From: Saprospiraceae bacterium
Lineage (GTDB): Bacteria; Bacteroidota; Bacteroidia; Chitinophagales; Saprospiraceae
Reading direction: 5' to 3'
NCBI GenBank assembly: GCA_016714445.1
Contig: JADJNF010000003.1
Span: 310,001-374,000, forward strand
DNA: 64,000 nucleotides
Shown: positions 26,648-35,205 of the stretch, in pieces
Position numbering within the stretch: position 1 is the stretch's first letter
How the letters are laid out: each line of letters opens with the position of its first letter
Notes under the pieces: generated by a model
What the model saw: the letters and a program-made list of their open reading frames with translations, nothing else
What the model was told of the DNA's origin: nothing
Databases searched by the model: none
Program-made: the position numbers and the translations under genes

Positions 26648-27016
26648 GATTTTGAAGGATTGATAAAAGCACAATGCTTGATTTAGTCAATGGACCACCT
26701 TTTGGGTGTGTGTTATTATTAAAGGTTTTATTTTTAGAGGAATCACTCCAAATTAACCTGTATTTAATTATTTACAAATATATAGCAGTTTATTTTTGGC
26801 TTGTATTTTTTTCCAATAATTCATCAAATAAGATAGAAGAAACATCCAAGTAAATCAAACAGCCCATACCCACATCAAATCTCCAAATTTTCGCCTCTTC
26901 CTTCCACAGATTTAATGCCACTCTTCTGATAAAATTGGTCGTTGGTAGATTTATTTTTTTTGAGCACAAACTTCGCTATAACTTTGGACTAAAATAATGG
27001 GTTCAAATCTCAAAAT
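26648..27016. other. Intergenic region, no gene seen
   Basis: About 370 AT-rich bases between divergent genes with no coding frame. A partial look-alike of the operator, CACCTTTTGGGTGTG (about 26695-26709), occurs here but has no TAnnTTTG box at the expected distance and lies 300 bases from the next gene. Confidence 0.4.
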
Positions 27017-27499
27017 ATGAATAATAAAACTGTTTTTATATTTCTCACTGTAGGATTGTTTTTTAGTGCTTGTAAGACATCAAAACAAACAGACGGATTG
27101 GTTGGAAATGTATATACACCTGAATCTCAGGAAGTATATGATGTGATCGTATCTATGGACAAAAAGTTTTTTGATGCTTACAATTCGTGCGACATACCTA
27201 CTGCGGATAGTTTGCTATCAGAAGATATTGAGTTTTATCACGATTTGGGTGGATTGAGTACTTCAAAAACTCAACTCATGGATGGACTTAAAAACAATAT
27301 TTGTGGCAAAGTCACCAGAGTTCTTCAGGAAGGGAGCATAGAAGTGTATCCGATCAAAGATTATGGAGCTGTCCAAATGGGCAAACATGGTTTTTATAAT
27401 CGGTCAGAAAAAAACAAAATTAAGTATGCAAAATTTGTCCATATTTGGCGACTTGAGCATGGCTCTTGGCGATTGACGAGGGTAGTAAGTCTGCATTGA
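27017..27499 (+). CDS. DUF4440/NTF2-like lipoprotein
   Basis: A 160-residue lipoprotein: a signal peptide ending FFSACKTSK, then an NTF2-like domain of the DUF4440 type (VSMDKKFFDAYNSCDIPTADSLLSEDIEFYHDLGG, then DYGAVQMGKHGFYN and FVHIWRLEHGSWRLTRVVSLH). The domain is a small cone-shaped fold used for ligand binding or simple enzymology; no active site is assignable. It appears monocistronic and is followed by a convergent Uma2 gene. Confidence 0.83.
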   Translation: MNNKTVFIFLTVGLFFSACKTSKQTDGLVGNVYTPESQEVYDVIVSMDKKFFDAYNSCDIPTADSLLSEDIEFYHDLGGLSTSKTQLMDGLKNNICGKVTRVLQEGSIEVYPIKDYGAVQMGKHGFYNRSEKNKIKYAKFVHIWRLEHGSWRLTRVVSLH

Positions 27500-27567
27500 T
27501 AACTCTTCAAATAAAGAAAGGCGTGTATGTCTGATATAAAAAGCAAGGCTACACTATTTTGTGTCAT

Positions 27568-28140
27568 TTATCCATAAACACCTCGATACACATCTGCCAT
27601 GGCTAATTCAATAGATAATGACTCGATCGGTACGGTATCTTCCGTCGATTTATATTCGTTTAGTATCCAAAGTCCGTCTTCTTTTTTGTAAAATTTTTCC
27701 AGATGCACCTTACCTGTTGAATCTATGACTAGATATTCTTTTAGACTAGGTATGTCTCGGTACAGCATAAATTTGGTGCCTCTATCGTAGTCCTTGGTAC
27801 TAGCAGAAAGTACTTCTATAATGAGTGTCGGGTTGATAATGGTGTCAAATGTATTGGGCAGTTTTTCGACACCACCACACACTACTGTGATGTCAGGATA
27901 GGTATAAAGTGAATTGGCTTGGATATTTATTCTCAGGTCACTCGTAAATGGCACGCAATCTTGATTACTCAACTTACTTCCTAATCCTATCAATGTATTG
28001 GACACAATCTTATTATGTTCGACTGTAGCTTCAGCCATGCTAAAGATTTCTCCCTGATAGTATTCATGTTTTTCTGAAGAAACGATCTCCATCACTAAGT
28101 ACTCAAGTTCTGAAAATGTTTTTTTTTCAGTGTGATTCAT
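27568..28140 (-). CDS. Uma2-family (DUF820) putative endonuclease
   Basis: A 190-residue protein starting at the ATG at 28140; an upstream ATG at 28176 would add 12 hydrophobic/basic residues not seen in the family. Uma2 proteins have a PD-(D/E)XK fold. Here SSEKHEYYQGEIFSMAEATVEHN, the acidic YPDITVV, and PTLIIEVLSASTKDYDRGTKFMLYRDIPSLKEYLVID provide the family signature (D...E-V-L-S-x-S-T-x-x-x-D). Biological function of the family is unresolved; it is often multi-copy in cyanobacteria and Bacteroidota. The remnant of a second copy lies just upstream. Confidence 0.9.
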   Translation of the reverse strand: MNHTEKKTFSELEYLVMEIVSSEKHEYYQGEIFSMAEATVEHNKIVSNTLIGLGSKLSNQDCVPFTSDLRINIQANSLYTYPDITVVCGGVEKLPNTFDTIINPTLIIEVLSASTKDYDRGTKFMLYRDIPSLKEYLVIDSTGKVHLEKFYKKEDGLWILNEYKSTEDTVPIESLSIELAMADVYRGVYG

Positions 28141-28224
28141 AACTTTAAGTTTAAACAAAGACAAGACAAATCTCATTATTTTGGTTTGTTAGCTATAATC
28201 ATTTATATGGTAGTATTTTTTTTA

Positions 28225-28385
28225 TCTAAACTATACAATTCATTGTAAACATCCGATAGTGTTCTAAATAAAGGGATTCGATAGGCACGTTGTCTTCCAT
28301 CGTTTTATATTCATTTAGTATCCATAGGTTGTCCAAACCTTTTTGAATGATAATATCTTCGTAAAACCTAATACTACAATTGATC
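28225..28385 (-). pseudogene. 3' remnant of a second Uma2-family gene
   Basis: On the minus strand this stretch reads GLDNLWILNEYKTMEDNVPIESL, clearly matching GLWILNEYKSTEDTVPIESL near the C-terminus of the intact Uma2 protein next door, and then loses frame; the residues LSDVYNELYSL in another frame resemble the family's usual end (LAMADVYRGVYG). Nothing upstream resembles the N-terminal three-quarters of the protein. It is a truncated and frameshifted copy, probably from a former tandem duplication. Confidence 0.75.
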
Positions 28386-28539
28386 AATGGTCATATTTTT
28401 TTCTAATTATATTTCTTCCAAAAAATATAACTAGCTCATTTTGTTCAAATTATTTTTAAATAGTTTATGGTTAGTATATATTTGCAGGAGAAAATCGTAC
28501 CAAAAGGTTCATCTGACCATTCATTGAATATTAAAGTTT

Positions 28540-31500
28540 ATGTTTCCTTGTTCTCTATCATTTTTGAAAAACCTTTCTTTGTTGATGTTGATTGCAGCAT
28601 CAGCCAATGCTCAGTTACCAGTTTGGAAAAAGGAGTTCCAAAATAAACTATCAAATATTACCATCATAGACGAAAAGATGGCCGTTTTTGAGTATAACTA
28701 TCGTTTTGGATTGATCAGTGTCAGTAAAGATACCTTGATACCACCTGTATATGAGCATATAAATCTGGTCATAAAATTATCCCGGGCTATCGTCAGTCAA
28801 CATTCGAAAATTGGTGTTACAGACTTTAATGGTCGGATAATAATTCCTTTGTTGTATATATCTGTTCGTGAAGACGGTGGACATTTTATAGCTGAAAGTG
28901 GGTCAAAAAAGTGTTTGTACGACCCTGATGGAAAGTTAATTACTGAATGGAATTCGATTGACATCGAATCAATCGATGTTAAAAACAAGCTTATCATCAT
29001 CAAAGATAAATATCAGTTATGGGGCATTCAAAATTTTGAAGGGAAAACAATTCTTCCTGTACAATTCGAAACCATTAAGAAGGTCACGGATGAAAATTAC
29101 ATTCTGAAGCAAGGGGGCAACCATATCTTATGGCATATTTCTGGTAGAAAGGAAAAAGAGTTTATATGTGAAGATGAAGTTTTATACGCTAATAATATTG
29201 GGTATGTTTCAAAAAAAAGGAAAGGATCGGGAAGCGTTTGGTATTATGACGGCAGAAGTTATCATTTTGAAAAAGTCAACACGAATTACAATGACAAATC
29301 TGTTATTGGTGAAAATGAATCTCAAAGTGTATTATTTGACCACGAATTGTCAATTATAGACAGTTGTTCTTCTTGTAACATTAAGCCACTCGATAAACCG
29401 TATGTCAAATATATTTATAACGGGCACCTAAGTTCTGTCGTCTATAAAATGATAAGCAACAAAGATAAAACTAAAAAAGTAATAGGAAAAAACAACTTGC
29501 TTTTAGAAGGGGATTATGAATATTTTCAAATTTATGGCAATTATATTCTTGGTGTAAAAACATATGCCATTGATTTTTTTGACCAGACAGGACTGTTACT
29601 AGAGACTATAAGAGGCAGCAGATTTTCTACCCACGAAGACCAGATAATCATAGACGTAAATGATTCTTTATCGTTAAGGATCGACAAGGATTTTCAGAAA
29701 AAATATGTTGAAGGAAAGGGCAGGTTGACCCAAAATCAAAACATATTTTATCTGTATGACTACCAGCAAAATCAAAAATATGTTCTTCTTAATGAAGAAG
29801 GAAATAAGGTGTTTAGTTGTGATCAAATCAGTTCCTATTCTTTCATACAAAATAATGGTGATGCCATCATGACATATGAAGTAAACGGGAAAAAAGGATG
29901 GATTGATTCAGAAAAGATATCACAACCATCTTATTCTGATATAGTATTTTTTCCAGACGGCACAGCTATAGCAAAGAAAAAAGGAAAATTCGGAAGAATA
30001 AATGCCAAAGAGGAAATACTATTGGATTTTTTATATGACCAATATTATATACTTAATAAATCTCTGATTTATGCATTAAAAAATGGTGATGTCTGGCACA
30101 TATTCCAAAACAATGAATGGGTGGACTCAACAGAAACCTTAGAATCTGATTATGATAGTTTTAAATACAAGTCGAGTAATCAATGGAAAACCATGGACAA
30201 AAGTGGTAAAGTTTTTCCACTAAATCTTGAAAGTACTTATAGGGACTATATTACCTGTGAAAACAAAGAATGCAGAATGTATCTTCGTCATACTGATTAC
30301 ACCAAGTTTTTGACTTTTGACACAATTTATAAATCAGATTATGAATATGTTGGTAAAATAGAAGACAGTCTTTATTATTTTGATTATTATTCAAAAGTTG
30401 AAACAGTAGTCAAAGGAATAAAACCATACGGCAAGGTAATAGATTACAGGGTATATGACGACGGAGATTCTTTGGTGATCATCAACAGACGAGGATTCAA
30501 TCCATACAAAAGGCGCTTTAAAAAAATTCTGGCTTTTAATTACGCTGACATAATTTTTTATATAAAAGAAAACAGAAAATATACTTTTTTTGATAGAAAA
30601 ACCTCAAAGTACGTTATCGATGCAGACACTCTATATCATATAAATGAAAATATTTTAGCAATCAGAGACCGAGATACTTATGAATGGATAAACATCGAAA
30701 CAAAAAAGAAAATAAAGCCAGTTGCAAGATCAATAACTTCCCAAACACTAAAAAATTATATAGCAAAAGATTCATTGTATTATGACTTGTTATTGGACAA
30801 AGAGTTTAACATATTGGCAGGTCCTTTTGGCCAAATAAAAGCATGGGGAAATGAGAAATATTTTATTGCGAGTCATGACAATAAAGAAGCATTGCTAGAT
30901 ATAAAAGGGAATATTCTGATTCCGTTTGATAATTATTCGTCATCTTTTAAATTATTGAGCGATCAATTGATATCCGCTTCAAAAGATGGTATGGTTGGTG
31001 TTTATCATATCGTCGAAAAAAAATGGTATCCAGCAGACAAATACCAGGATATAAAATCATGTAATATCAGGCTACCGCTCAACGGAGAACTGTTTTTATT
31101 CAGACAAAATGGAAAATATGGTGTCATGGATGAAAAATGTGACATCCTCATCCCCGGTGATTATTTGTACATAAGACCACAAAGAAATTACCTTGTTCTT
31201 GAGAAAGAAAATTATAGAAGTATTTTCTATTATTTACCTACATTAAAATTGGTTGATCAGGAATTTCTTAGTTACAAGTTTACAGGACAATCATCAGATA
31301 ATATTATCATAAAGACCCAAAATGAATATATAAAATACGAAGGAGATTCCATGACCATAAGGAAATCATATATTTTCATTGATCCGTTATATAGCGAAAA
31401 AGGATTTTTTTTCAGAGGTGACAATGGCAATATGGGTACTTTAGATGAAAATTTTAATATCGCTATTTCGCCAAAATATGATCACCTTTTTAACCGCTAT

Positions 31501-32358
31501 AATGGAATCTACGAAGCGCATATTGGTTCTTTAAAAGGTTTTATTGATGGAGATGAACAAGTTATTCTCCCACTTAACTATAATGAAATAGTAGTGGTAG
31601 GTAATCATTACCGGTGTAAAAAAGATAAAAAATATTTTATTTTTAATAAAATTGAAAAGTTGCTTATTCCTACAGCTTATGACAGTATTTATGAACAAGG
31701 TGAATATCTGATATGTTTGTACAACAATAAATATATTGTGAAAAACAATTTCCTGGAAGATTTATTTGAATTGGAAGGAGATCATATTTTAGTTTTGAAT
31801 GACCAATATGCAGGAATTAAAAAAAATAATCTTTGGGTTATTTATAATCGAGGATCAGGAAAGGTGACAAATGAAAAATTTCGGTTTTTAGGCTATCTTT
31901 CAAATGACAAAGTAACTGTCATCAAGGAAAATGAAAAACAATATGTACAGTTTGATGTAAACACGCAAAAGTTTGATACTATATCCCCGTTATACGGCGT
32001 TTATATTGATGATAAAGCCGAAGGTTGGAAACTACTCAAAGCACAAGGCATAGTGCCTTCCGCAGAGTATGCTTTACGCATTATAAATATAAGAGATACA
32101 AAAACAGGCTTATTGGGATTAGCAAATGTTATTGGAGATGTTTTTGTCAAACCGCAATATGAACAAATATCTTTTATGCATATTTCTTCTATTTATGGGA
32201 CTTATGTGAAAAATAAAAAACACGGAATCATCCAGCAAGACCTTACTTTTTTACCCAACCTTTATGATACTTTAGAATTCATATCTGGCTATAAATTCAG
32301 GGCAACCATCGGTGATAAAACCATCATCTTGAATGAAAAAGGTGAAGAAGAAAAGTAG
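28540..32358 (+). CDS. Very large exported WG-repeat protein
   Basis: A 1272-residue protein with a signal peptide (about residues 1-25, ending SANAQ). Almost the entire mature chain is built from degenerate WG-type repeats of about 50-60 residues, each with a pattern like G-K-x-G-h-h-D-x-x-G-x-h-h-h-P-x-x-Y-D (for example FGLISVSKDTLIPPVYEHI, YGVMDEKCDILIPGDYLYI, MGTLDENFNIAISPKYDHL). No catalytic domain and no T9SS tail are visible, so it may be periplasmic or use another route. The repeats probably mediate binding. A TATATTTG -7 box lies at 28477-28484. The gene is more AT-rich than the housekeeping genes. Confidence 0.83.
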   Translation: MFPCSLSFLKNLSLLMLIAASANAQLPVWKKEFQNKLSNITIIDEKMAVFEYNYRFGLISVSKDTLIPPVYEHINLVIKLSRAIVSQHSKIGVTDFNGRIIIPLLYISVREDGGHFIAESGSKKCLYDPDGKLITEWNSIDIESIDVKNKLIIIKDKYQLWGIQNFEGKTILPVQFETIKKVTDENYILKQGGNHILWHISGRKEKEFICEDEVLYANNIGYVSKKRKGSGSVWYYDGRSYHFEKVNTNYNDKSVIGENESQSVLFDHELSIIDSCSSCNIKPLDKPYVKYIYNGHLSSVVYKMISNKDKTKKVIGKNNLLLEGDYEYFQIYGNYILGVKTYAIDFFDQTGLLLETIRGSRFSTHEDQIIIDVNDSLSLRIDKDFQKKYVEGKGRLTQNQNIFYLYDYQQNQKYVLLNEEGNKVFSCDQISSYSFIQNNGDAIMTYEVNGKKGWIDSEKISQPSYSDIVFFPDGTAIAKKKGKFGRINAKEEILLDFLYDQYYILNKSLIYALKNGDVWHIFQNNEWVDSTETLESDYDSFKYKSSNQWKTMDKSGKVFPLNLESTYRDYITCENKECRMYLRHTDYTKFLTFDTIYKSDYEYVGKIEDSLYYFDYYSKVETVVKGIKPYGKVIDYRVYDDGDSLVIINRRGFNPYKRRFKKILAFNYADIIFYIKENRKYTFFDRKTSKYVIDADTLYHINENILAIRDRDTYEWINIETKKKIKPVARSITSQTLKNYIAKDSLYYDLLLDKEFNILAGPFGQIKAWGNEKYFIASHDNKEALLDIKGNILIPFDNYSSSFKLLSDQLISASKDGMVGVYHIVEKKWYPADKYQDIKSCNIRLPLNGELFLFRQNGKYGVMDEKCDILIPGDYLYIRPQRNYLVLEKENYRSIFYYLPTLKLVDQEFLSYKFTGQSSDNIIIKTQNEYIKYEGDSMTIRKSYIFIDPLYSEKGFFFRGDNGNMGTLDENFNIAISPKYDHLFNRYNGIYEAHIGSLKGFIDGDEQVILPLNYNEIVVVGNHYRCKKDKKYFIFNKIEKLLIPTAYDSIYEQGEYLICLYNNKYIVKNNFLEDLFELEGDHILVLNDQYAGIKKNNLWVIYNRGSGKVTNEKFRFLGYLSNDKVTVIKENEKQYVQFDVNTQKFDTISPLYGVYIDDKAEGWKLLKAQGIVPSAEYALRIINIRDTKTGLLGLANVIGDVFVKPQYEQISFMHISSIYGTYVKNKKHGIIQQDLTFLPNLYDTLEFISGYKFRATIGDKTIILNEKGEEEK

Positions 32359-32456
32359 TTGTCATGCTACAAATATTTAAGCCAAAGATAAAGCAAAACT
32401 GTCTGTTTTATGCATTTTGGATACTATAAATTTGTCGTTTTATTTTGCTGCTTAGA

Positions 32457-33056
32457 TCACCTCATTAACACGATTAATTCATTCCTACTGCGTACACCAA
32501 ACTTCTCAAAGGTGTTTTTTACATGCGTTTTTACTGTATTAACTGATATAAAAAGGGCTTCGCTGATGGCTTTGTTGGACTTTCCTTCCCATATCAACAT
32601 CAATATGCTATACTCCATTTTGGTGAGTTGGACATTATTTTTTTGTTCAATATTTTCTTTGATGATGGGTACGATATTATTCTCTGATGAAAAACGATAC
32701 ATACCCATTTCGATGGCTGTGAGCAGGTCGCGATCTTTAAATGGCTTTACAATATAACCATAAGGCATTGTAGGCTTGGCCCTGTCAAGGGTTACTTTGT
32801 CACTGTAAGATGTCAGGAATATAAAGGGAATATGATACTTCTCTCGGATAATGGTGGCTATTTCTATGCCGTCTTTGTCTCCTTTGATCGCAATGTCGAG
32901 AAGTACTAAATCAGGATATCTTGATAGTAACATATCTAAGGCTTGCGTGCTACTGTATGCTTTACCTGCTACATCATAATCATTGGACAATAAGGTGGAC
33001 TCGATGTCGTCAGATATGATGGGTTCGTCCTCTACGATAAGTATTCTCAATGACAT
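32457..33056 (-). CDS. LuxR/NarL-type response regulator
   Basis: A 199-residue two-domain regulator. The receiver domain has the acidic pair in VEDEP, phospho-acceptor Asp54 (LVLLDIA), a Thr/Ser switch in FLTSYSD and Lys in IVKPF. The C-terminal LuxR-type helix-turn-helix is LTKMEYSILMLIWEGKSNKAISEALFISVNTVKTHVKNTFEKFGV. It lies 2 bases downstream of the histidine kinase, so they form a cognate pair. A repeated sequence in the promoter of its own operon and of three other transcripts suggests it is autoregulatory and controls a small regulon. Confidence 0.94.
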   Translation of the reverse strand: MSLRILIVEDEPIISDDIESTLLSNDYDVAGKAYSSTQALDMLLSRYPDLVLLDIAIKGDKDGIEIATIIREKYHIPFIFLTSYSDKVTLDRAKPTMPYGYIVKPFKDRDLLTAIEMGMYRFSSENNIVPIIKENIEQKNNVQLTKMEYSILMLIWEGKSNKAISEALFISVNTVKTHVKNTFEKFGVRSRNELIVLMR

Positions 33057-33058
33057 AT

Positions 33059-34861
33059 TTATCCTACTTTTTTATACTCTTTGATGGAAAGTGTGACATC
33101 AGTGCCAGTAGTCGTCGTCACCTGAACATCTGCTTCGAGCTTGTCAGAAAGAGATTTGATGAGTTTTTGGCCAAAGCTTTTTTTGCCTTCTGCTACTAAG
33201 TTTTCATCATAGCCATTGCCATTATCTTTGACATTAAAAATAAGCTGACCATCTTTTTCCGATAGTTTTACTCTAAGGACACCATTTTTTACATTTTCAA
33301 AAGCATGTTTTAAAGCATTGCTTACCAACTCATTAGCTATCAGACCAAGTGGTATGACGGTATCAATATCCAAGGTCAAATCTTCGATCTCTGTTTCCAA
33401 TTTAATATCAGTAATCTTATACGCATCAAAAAGTCCTTCTATCAGATTTGTAAAATATTCTTTCATATTTACGCCTGTGAGATTGTCTTCTTTATACAAG
33501 TTTTGATGAAGCAGGGCCATGGAATGTACTCTATTGCGACCTTCTGCGATGGCTTTTATGGCTCCTTCATCTTCTATGTATTGTGACTGCAATTTGAGCA
33601 AACTTGAGATGACTTGCAGATTGTTTTTTACACGATGATGTATCTCGCGCAAGAGTATATTTTTTTCTTCGAGTGCCTTGGATATCTGTTGGTTTTTGGA
33701 TGTCAATTCGATGTTGTTTTTTGCCTTTATATTTTTAAGTCTCCAAGCTAGGAATGCGAGTAATGACGTTAGAATCAAACCAAAAATCAAGGCCCATTTG
33801 GTGGTATTTGATTGGGCGATTTGAAGATTTTTTAGTTCGTTTTCTGCATTGAGCAGGATGATGTCAGCATCTTTTTTGTCCGAGTCGTATTTGACCAATA
33901 AATCATTGATGGTTTCATCTTTTTGTTGGTTAAAAAGGGTGTCTTGCAAAGCATGAAATGACTTAAAATGAAAATAAGCTTGTTTATAGTTATTTTGGGC
34001 TTCGTACAAGGATGCAAGATGTTGGTGTGCCTTCATCGTTATTTCTTTAAATCCATTTTTTTCAGCTATATCTTTTGCTTCATTGACAATATTCATTGAC
34101 TTAGTTTGTTCTCCCATTTTTTGGAGTGTATAGGCATAAGCCAATAAAACCGTTGCCCGAGCTGATTGACCTGCATCATTGTAGGGCGAATAAAGGTAAT
34201 CTTCTGCATTGAGTAAAGACTTTTTGTATTCACCCAATTTGAAGTAGGTATGTGCAAGATTCCCCTTCGTCAGTAGTATCATTTGTGTATCTTTCTGGGC
34301 AATGTAAATGTCCATCGCTTTTTGTTTGTAGTCTAGTTCTTCTTTATAAAGTCCCAATTCATTTTTTTGAATCGAAATATTATTGTACAAATTAGCCATC
34401 CAAAGGGTGTCTTTTACTTCTTCAAATCCTTTAAGCGCTTTTAGATAGTATTTTATGGTTTCTTCCGGTTTTTTTCTCAACTGATAAGCTGCGCCAATAT
34501 TGTTATGCAACATGGCAACAAAATATGTATCTTTTAATTTCTCAAATTTTTTAATCCCGGATACATAATATTTTATAGCTTTTTCTACTTCACCGTTCAT
34601 GTAATAACACATTCCTATAAAATTGTCTGCTTTGGCTTTGTATTTCAGGCTGTCAGATTCCAGCGCTATTTTTTCATAAATAAAGGCATAATCAAGTGCT
34701 TTTACAGGTTGGTTTTGATAATATTTCTGGATGCTGTCCTGGGTAGATTGGAGTTGTTGTTTTACTGATGTTTGGCCATTTAATATAGTATTTATATACA
34801 AAATCAAGAAGAATAAGATTTCGAAAGTGAAAGTTGGTTTTTGGATATTGTTTTGTACCAT
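33059..34861 (-). CDS. TPR-containing HisKA_2-type sensor histidine kinase
   Basis: A 600-residue kinase (start ATG 34861 opening a signal-like hydrophobic segment; an ATG 10 codons upstream is possible). The N-terminal half is a row of about six TPR repeats (for example AMLHNNIGAAYQLRKKPEETIKYYLKALKGFEEV), probably periplasmic, then one membrane helix (WALIFGLILTSLLAFLAWRL), a coiled coil, the HisKA_2 dimerisation helix with LREIHHRVKNNLQVISSLLKLQ, and a HATPase domain (IANELVSNALKHAF ... FNVKDNGNGYDE). The first His of the HH pair or its neighbour is phosphorylated. The TPRs presumably sense a protein or peptide. Confidence 0.93.
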   Translation of the reverse strand: MVQNNIQKPTFTFEILFFLILYINTILNGQTSVKQQLQSTQDSIQKYYQNQPVKALDYAFIYEKIALESDSLKYKAKADNFIGMCYYMNGEVEKAIKYYVSGIKKFEKLKDTYFVAMLHNNIGAAYQLRKKPEETIKYYLKALKGFEEVKDTLWMANLYNNISIQKNELGLYKEELDYKQKAMDIYIAQKDTQMILLTKGNLAHTYFKLGEYKKSLLNAEDYLYSPYNDAGQSARATVLLAYAYTLQKMGEQTKSMNIVNEAKDIAEKNGFKEITMKAHQHLASLYEAQNNYKQAYFHFKSFHALQDTLFNQQKDETINDLLVKYDSDKKDADIILLNAENELKNLQIAQSNTTKWALIFGLILTSLLAFLAWRLKNIKAKNNIELTSKNQQISKALEEKNILLREIHHRVKNNLQVISSLLKLQSQYIEDEGAIKAIAEGRNRVHSMALLHQNLYKEDNLTGVNMKEYFTNLIEGLFDAYKITDIKLETEIEDLTLDIDTVIPLGLIANELVSNALKHAFENVKNGVLRVKLSEKDGQLIFNVKDNGNGYDENLVAEGKKSFGQKLIKSLSDKLEADVQVTTTTGTDVTLSIKEYKKVG

Positions 34862-34901
34862 TAGAGCTGATTTTCTACGTATGATGAACAAATATATTGT
34901 A

Positions 34902-35078
34902 TTATAACGAAGAACTTTTGGTGGCCCCCAAATTAACTTCTATTTTTTTACAAATATGCTCCAAATCCATGTGCAATAAAGTCAGTAATACCTGATTTTC
35001 TTCTTTGGACATGAGATACTCCCGATTAATTCCATCATAATCTTGATCAAAGTGATCATTGTCATTTGCTTCTGCCAT
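34902..35078 (-). CDS. Small acidic protein (58 residues) leading the kinase-regulator operon
   Basis: An ATG at 35078 opens a 58-codon frame ending 40 bases before the kinase start. The product begins MAEANDNDHFDQDYDGINRE, strongly acidic, followed by a helical hydrophobic-heptad segment (YLMSKEENQVLLTLLHMDLEHICKK). It has no signal peptide. The promoter assigned to the kinase operon (-7 box TAACTTTG at 35115-35108) lies 29 bases upstream, so this would be the first gene translated. It could be a small modulator of the two-component pair. Evidence that it is expressed is only its position and clean frame. Confidence 0.55.
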   Translation of the reverse strand: MAEANDNDHFDQDYDGINREYLMSKEENQVLLTLLHMDLEHICKKIEVNLGATKSSSL

Positions 35079-35107
35079 TAACTATTGCAATTACATAAAA
35101 TATAGTA

Positions 35108-35183
35108 CAAAGTTAGGCAGAGTAAGTAATAAAAAATTCACCCTAAAGTATGAAATCGACAGGCATTGACAAGTTTACTTTTG
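35108..35183. promoter_or_regulatory. Divergent promoter pair sharing one 17-bp operator
   Basis: The operator TTCACCCTAAAGTATGA (35137-35153) sits between two facing-away -7 boxes: TAACTTTG on the minus strand (35115-35108; 21 bases away) for the kinase operon, and TACTTTTG on the plus strand (35176-35183; 22 bases away) for the gene at 35206. A perfect inverted copy is at 36376-36392, again 21 bases before a -7 box. The position over the -33 region of both promoters suggests activation of both directions by one regulator. Confidence 0.65.
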
Positions 35184-35205
35184 TGGCGTTCAAAACCAAC
35201 TTATT

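Noticed and set aside
26695..26709. Fifth copy of the operator motif
   Set aside because: CACCTTTTGGGTGTG lacks several conserved positions, has no TAnnTTTG box at 21-22 bases and is 300 bases from the next gene.
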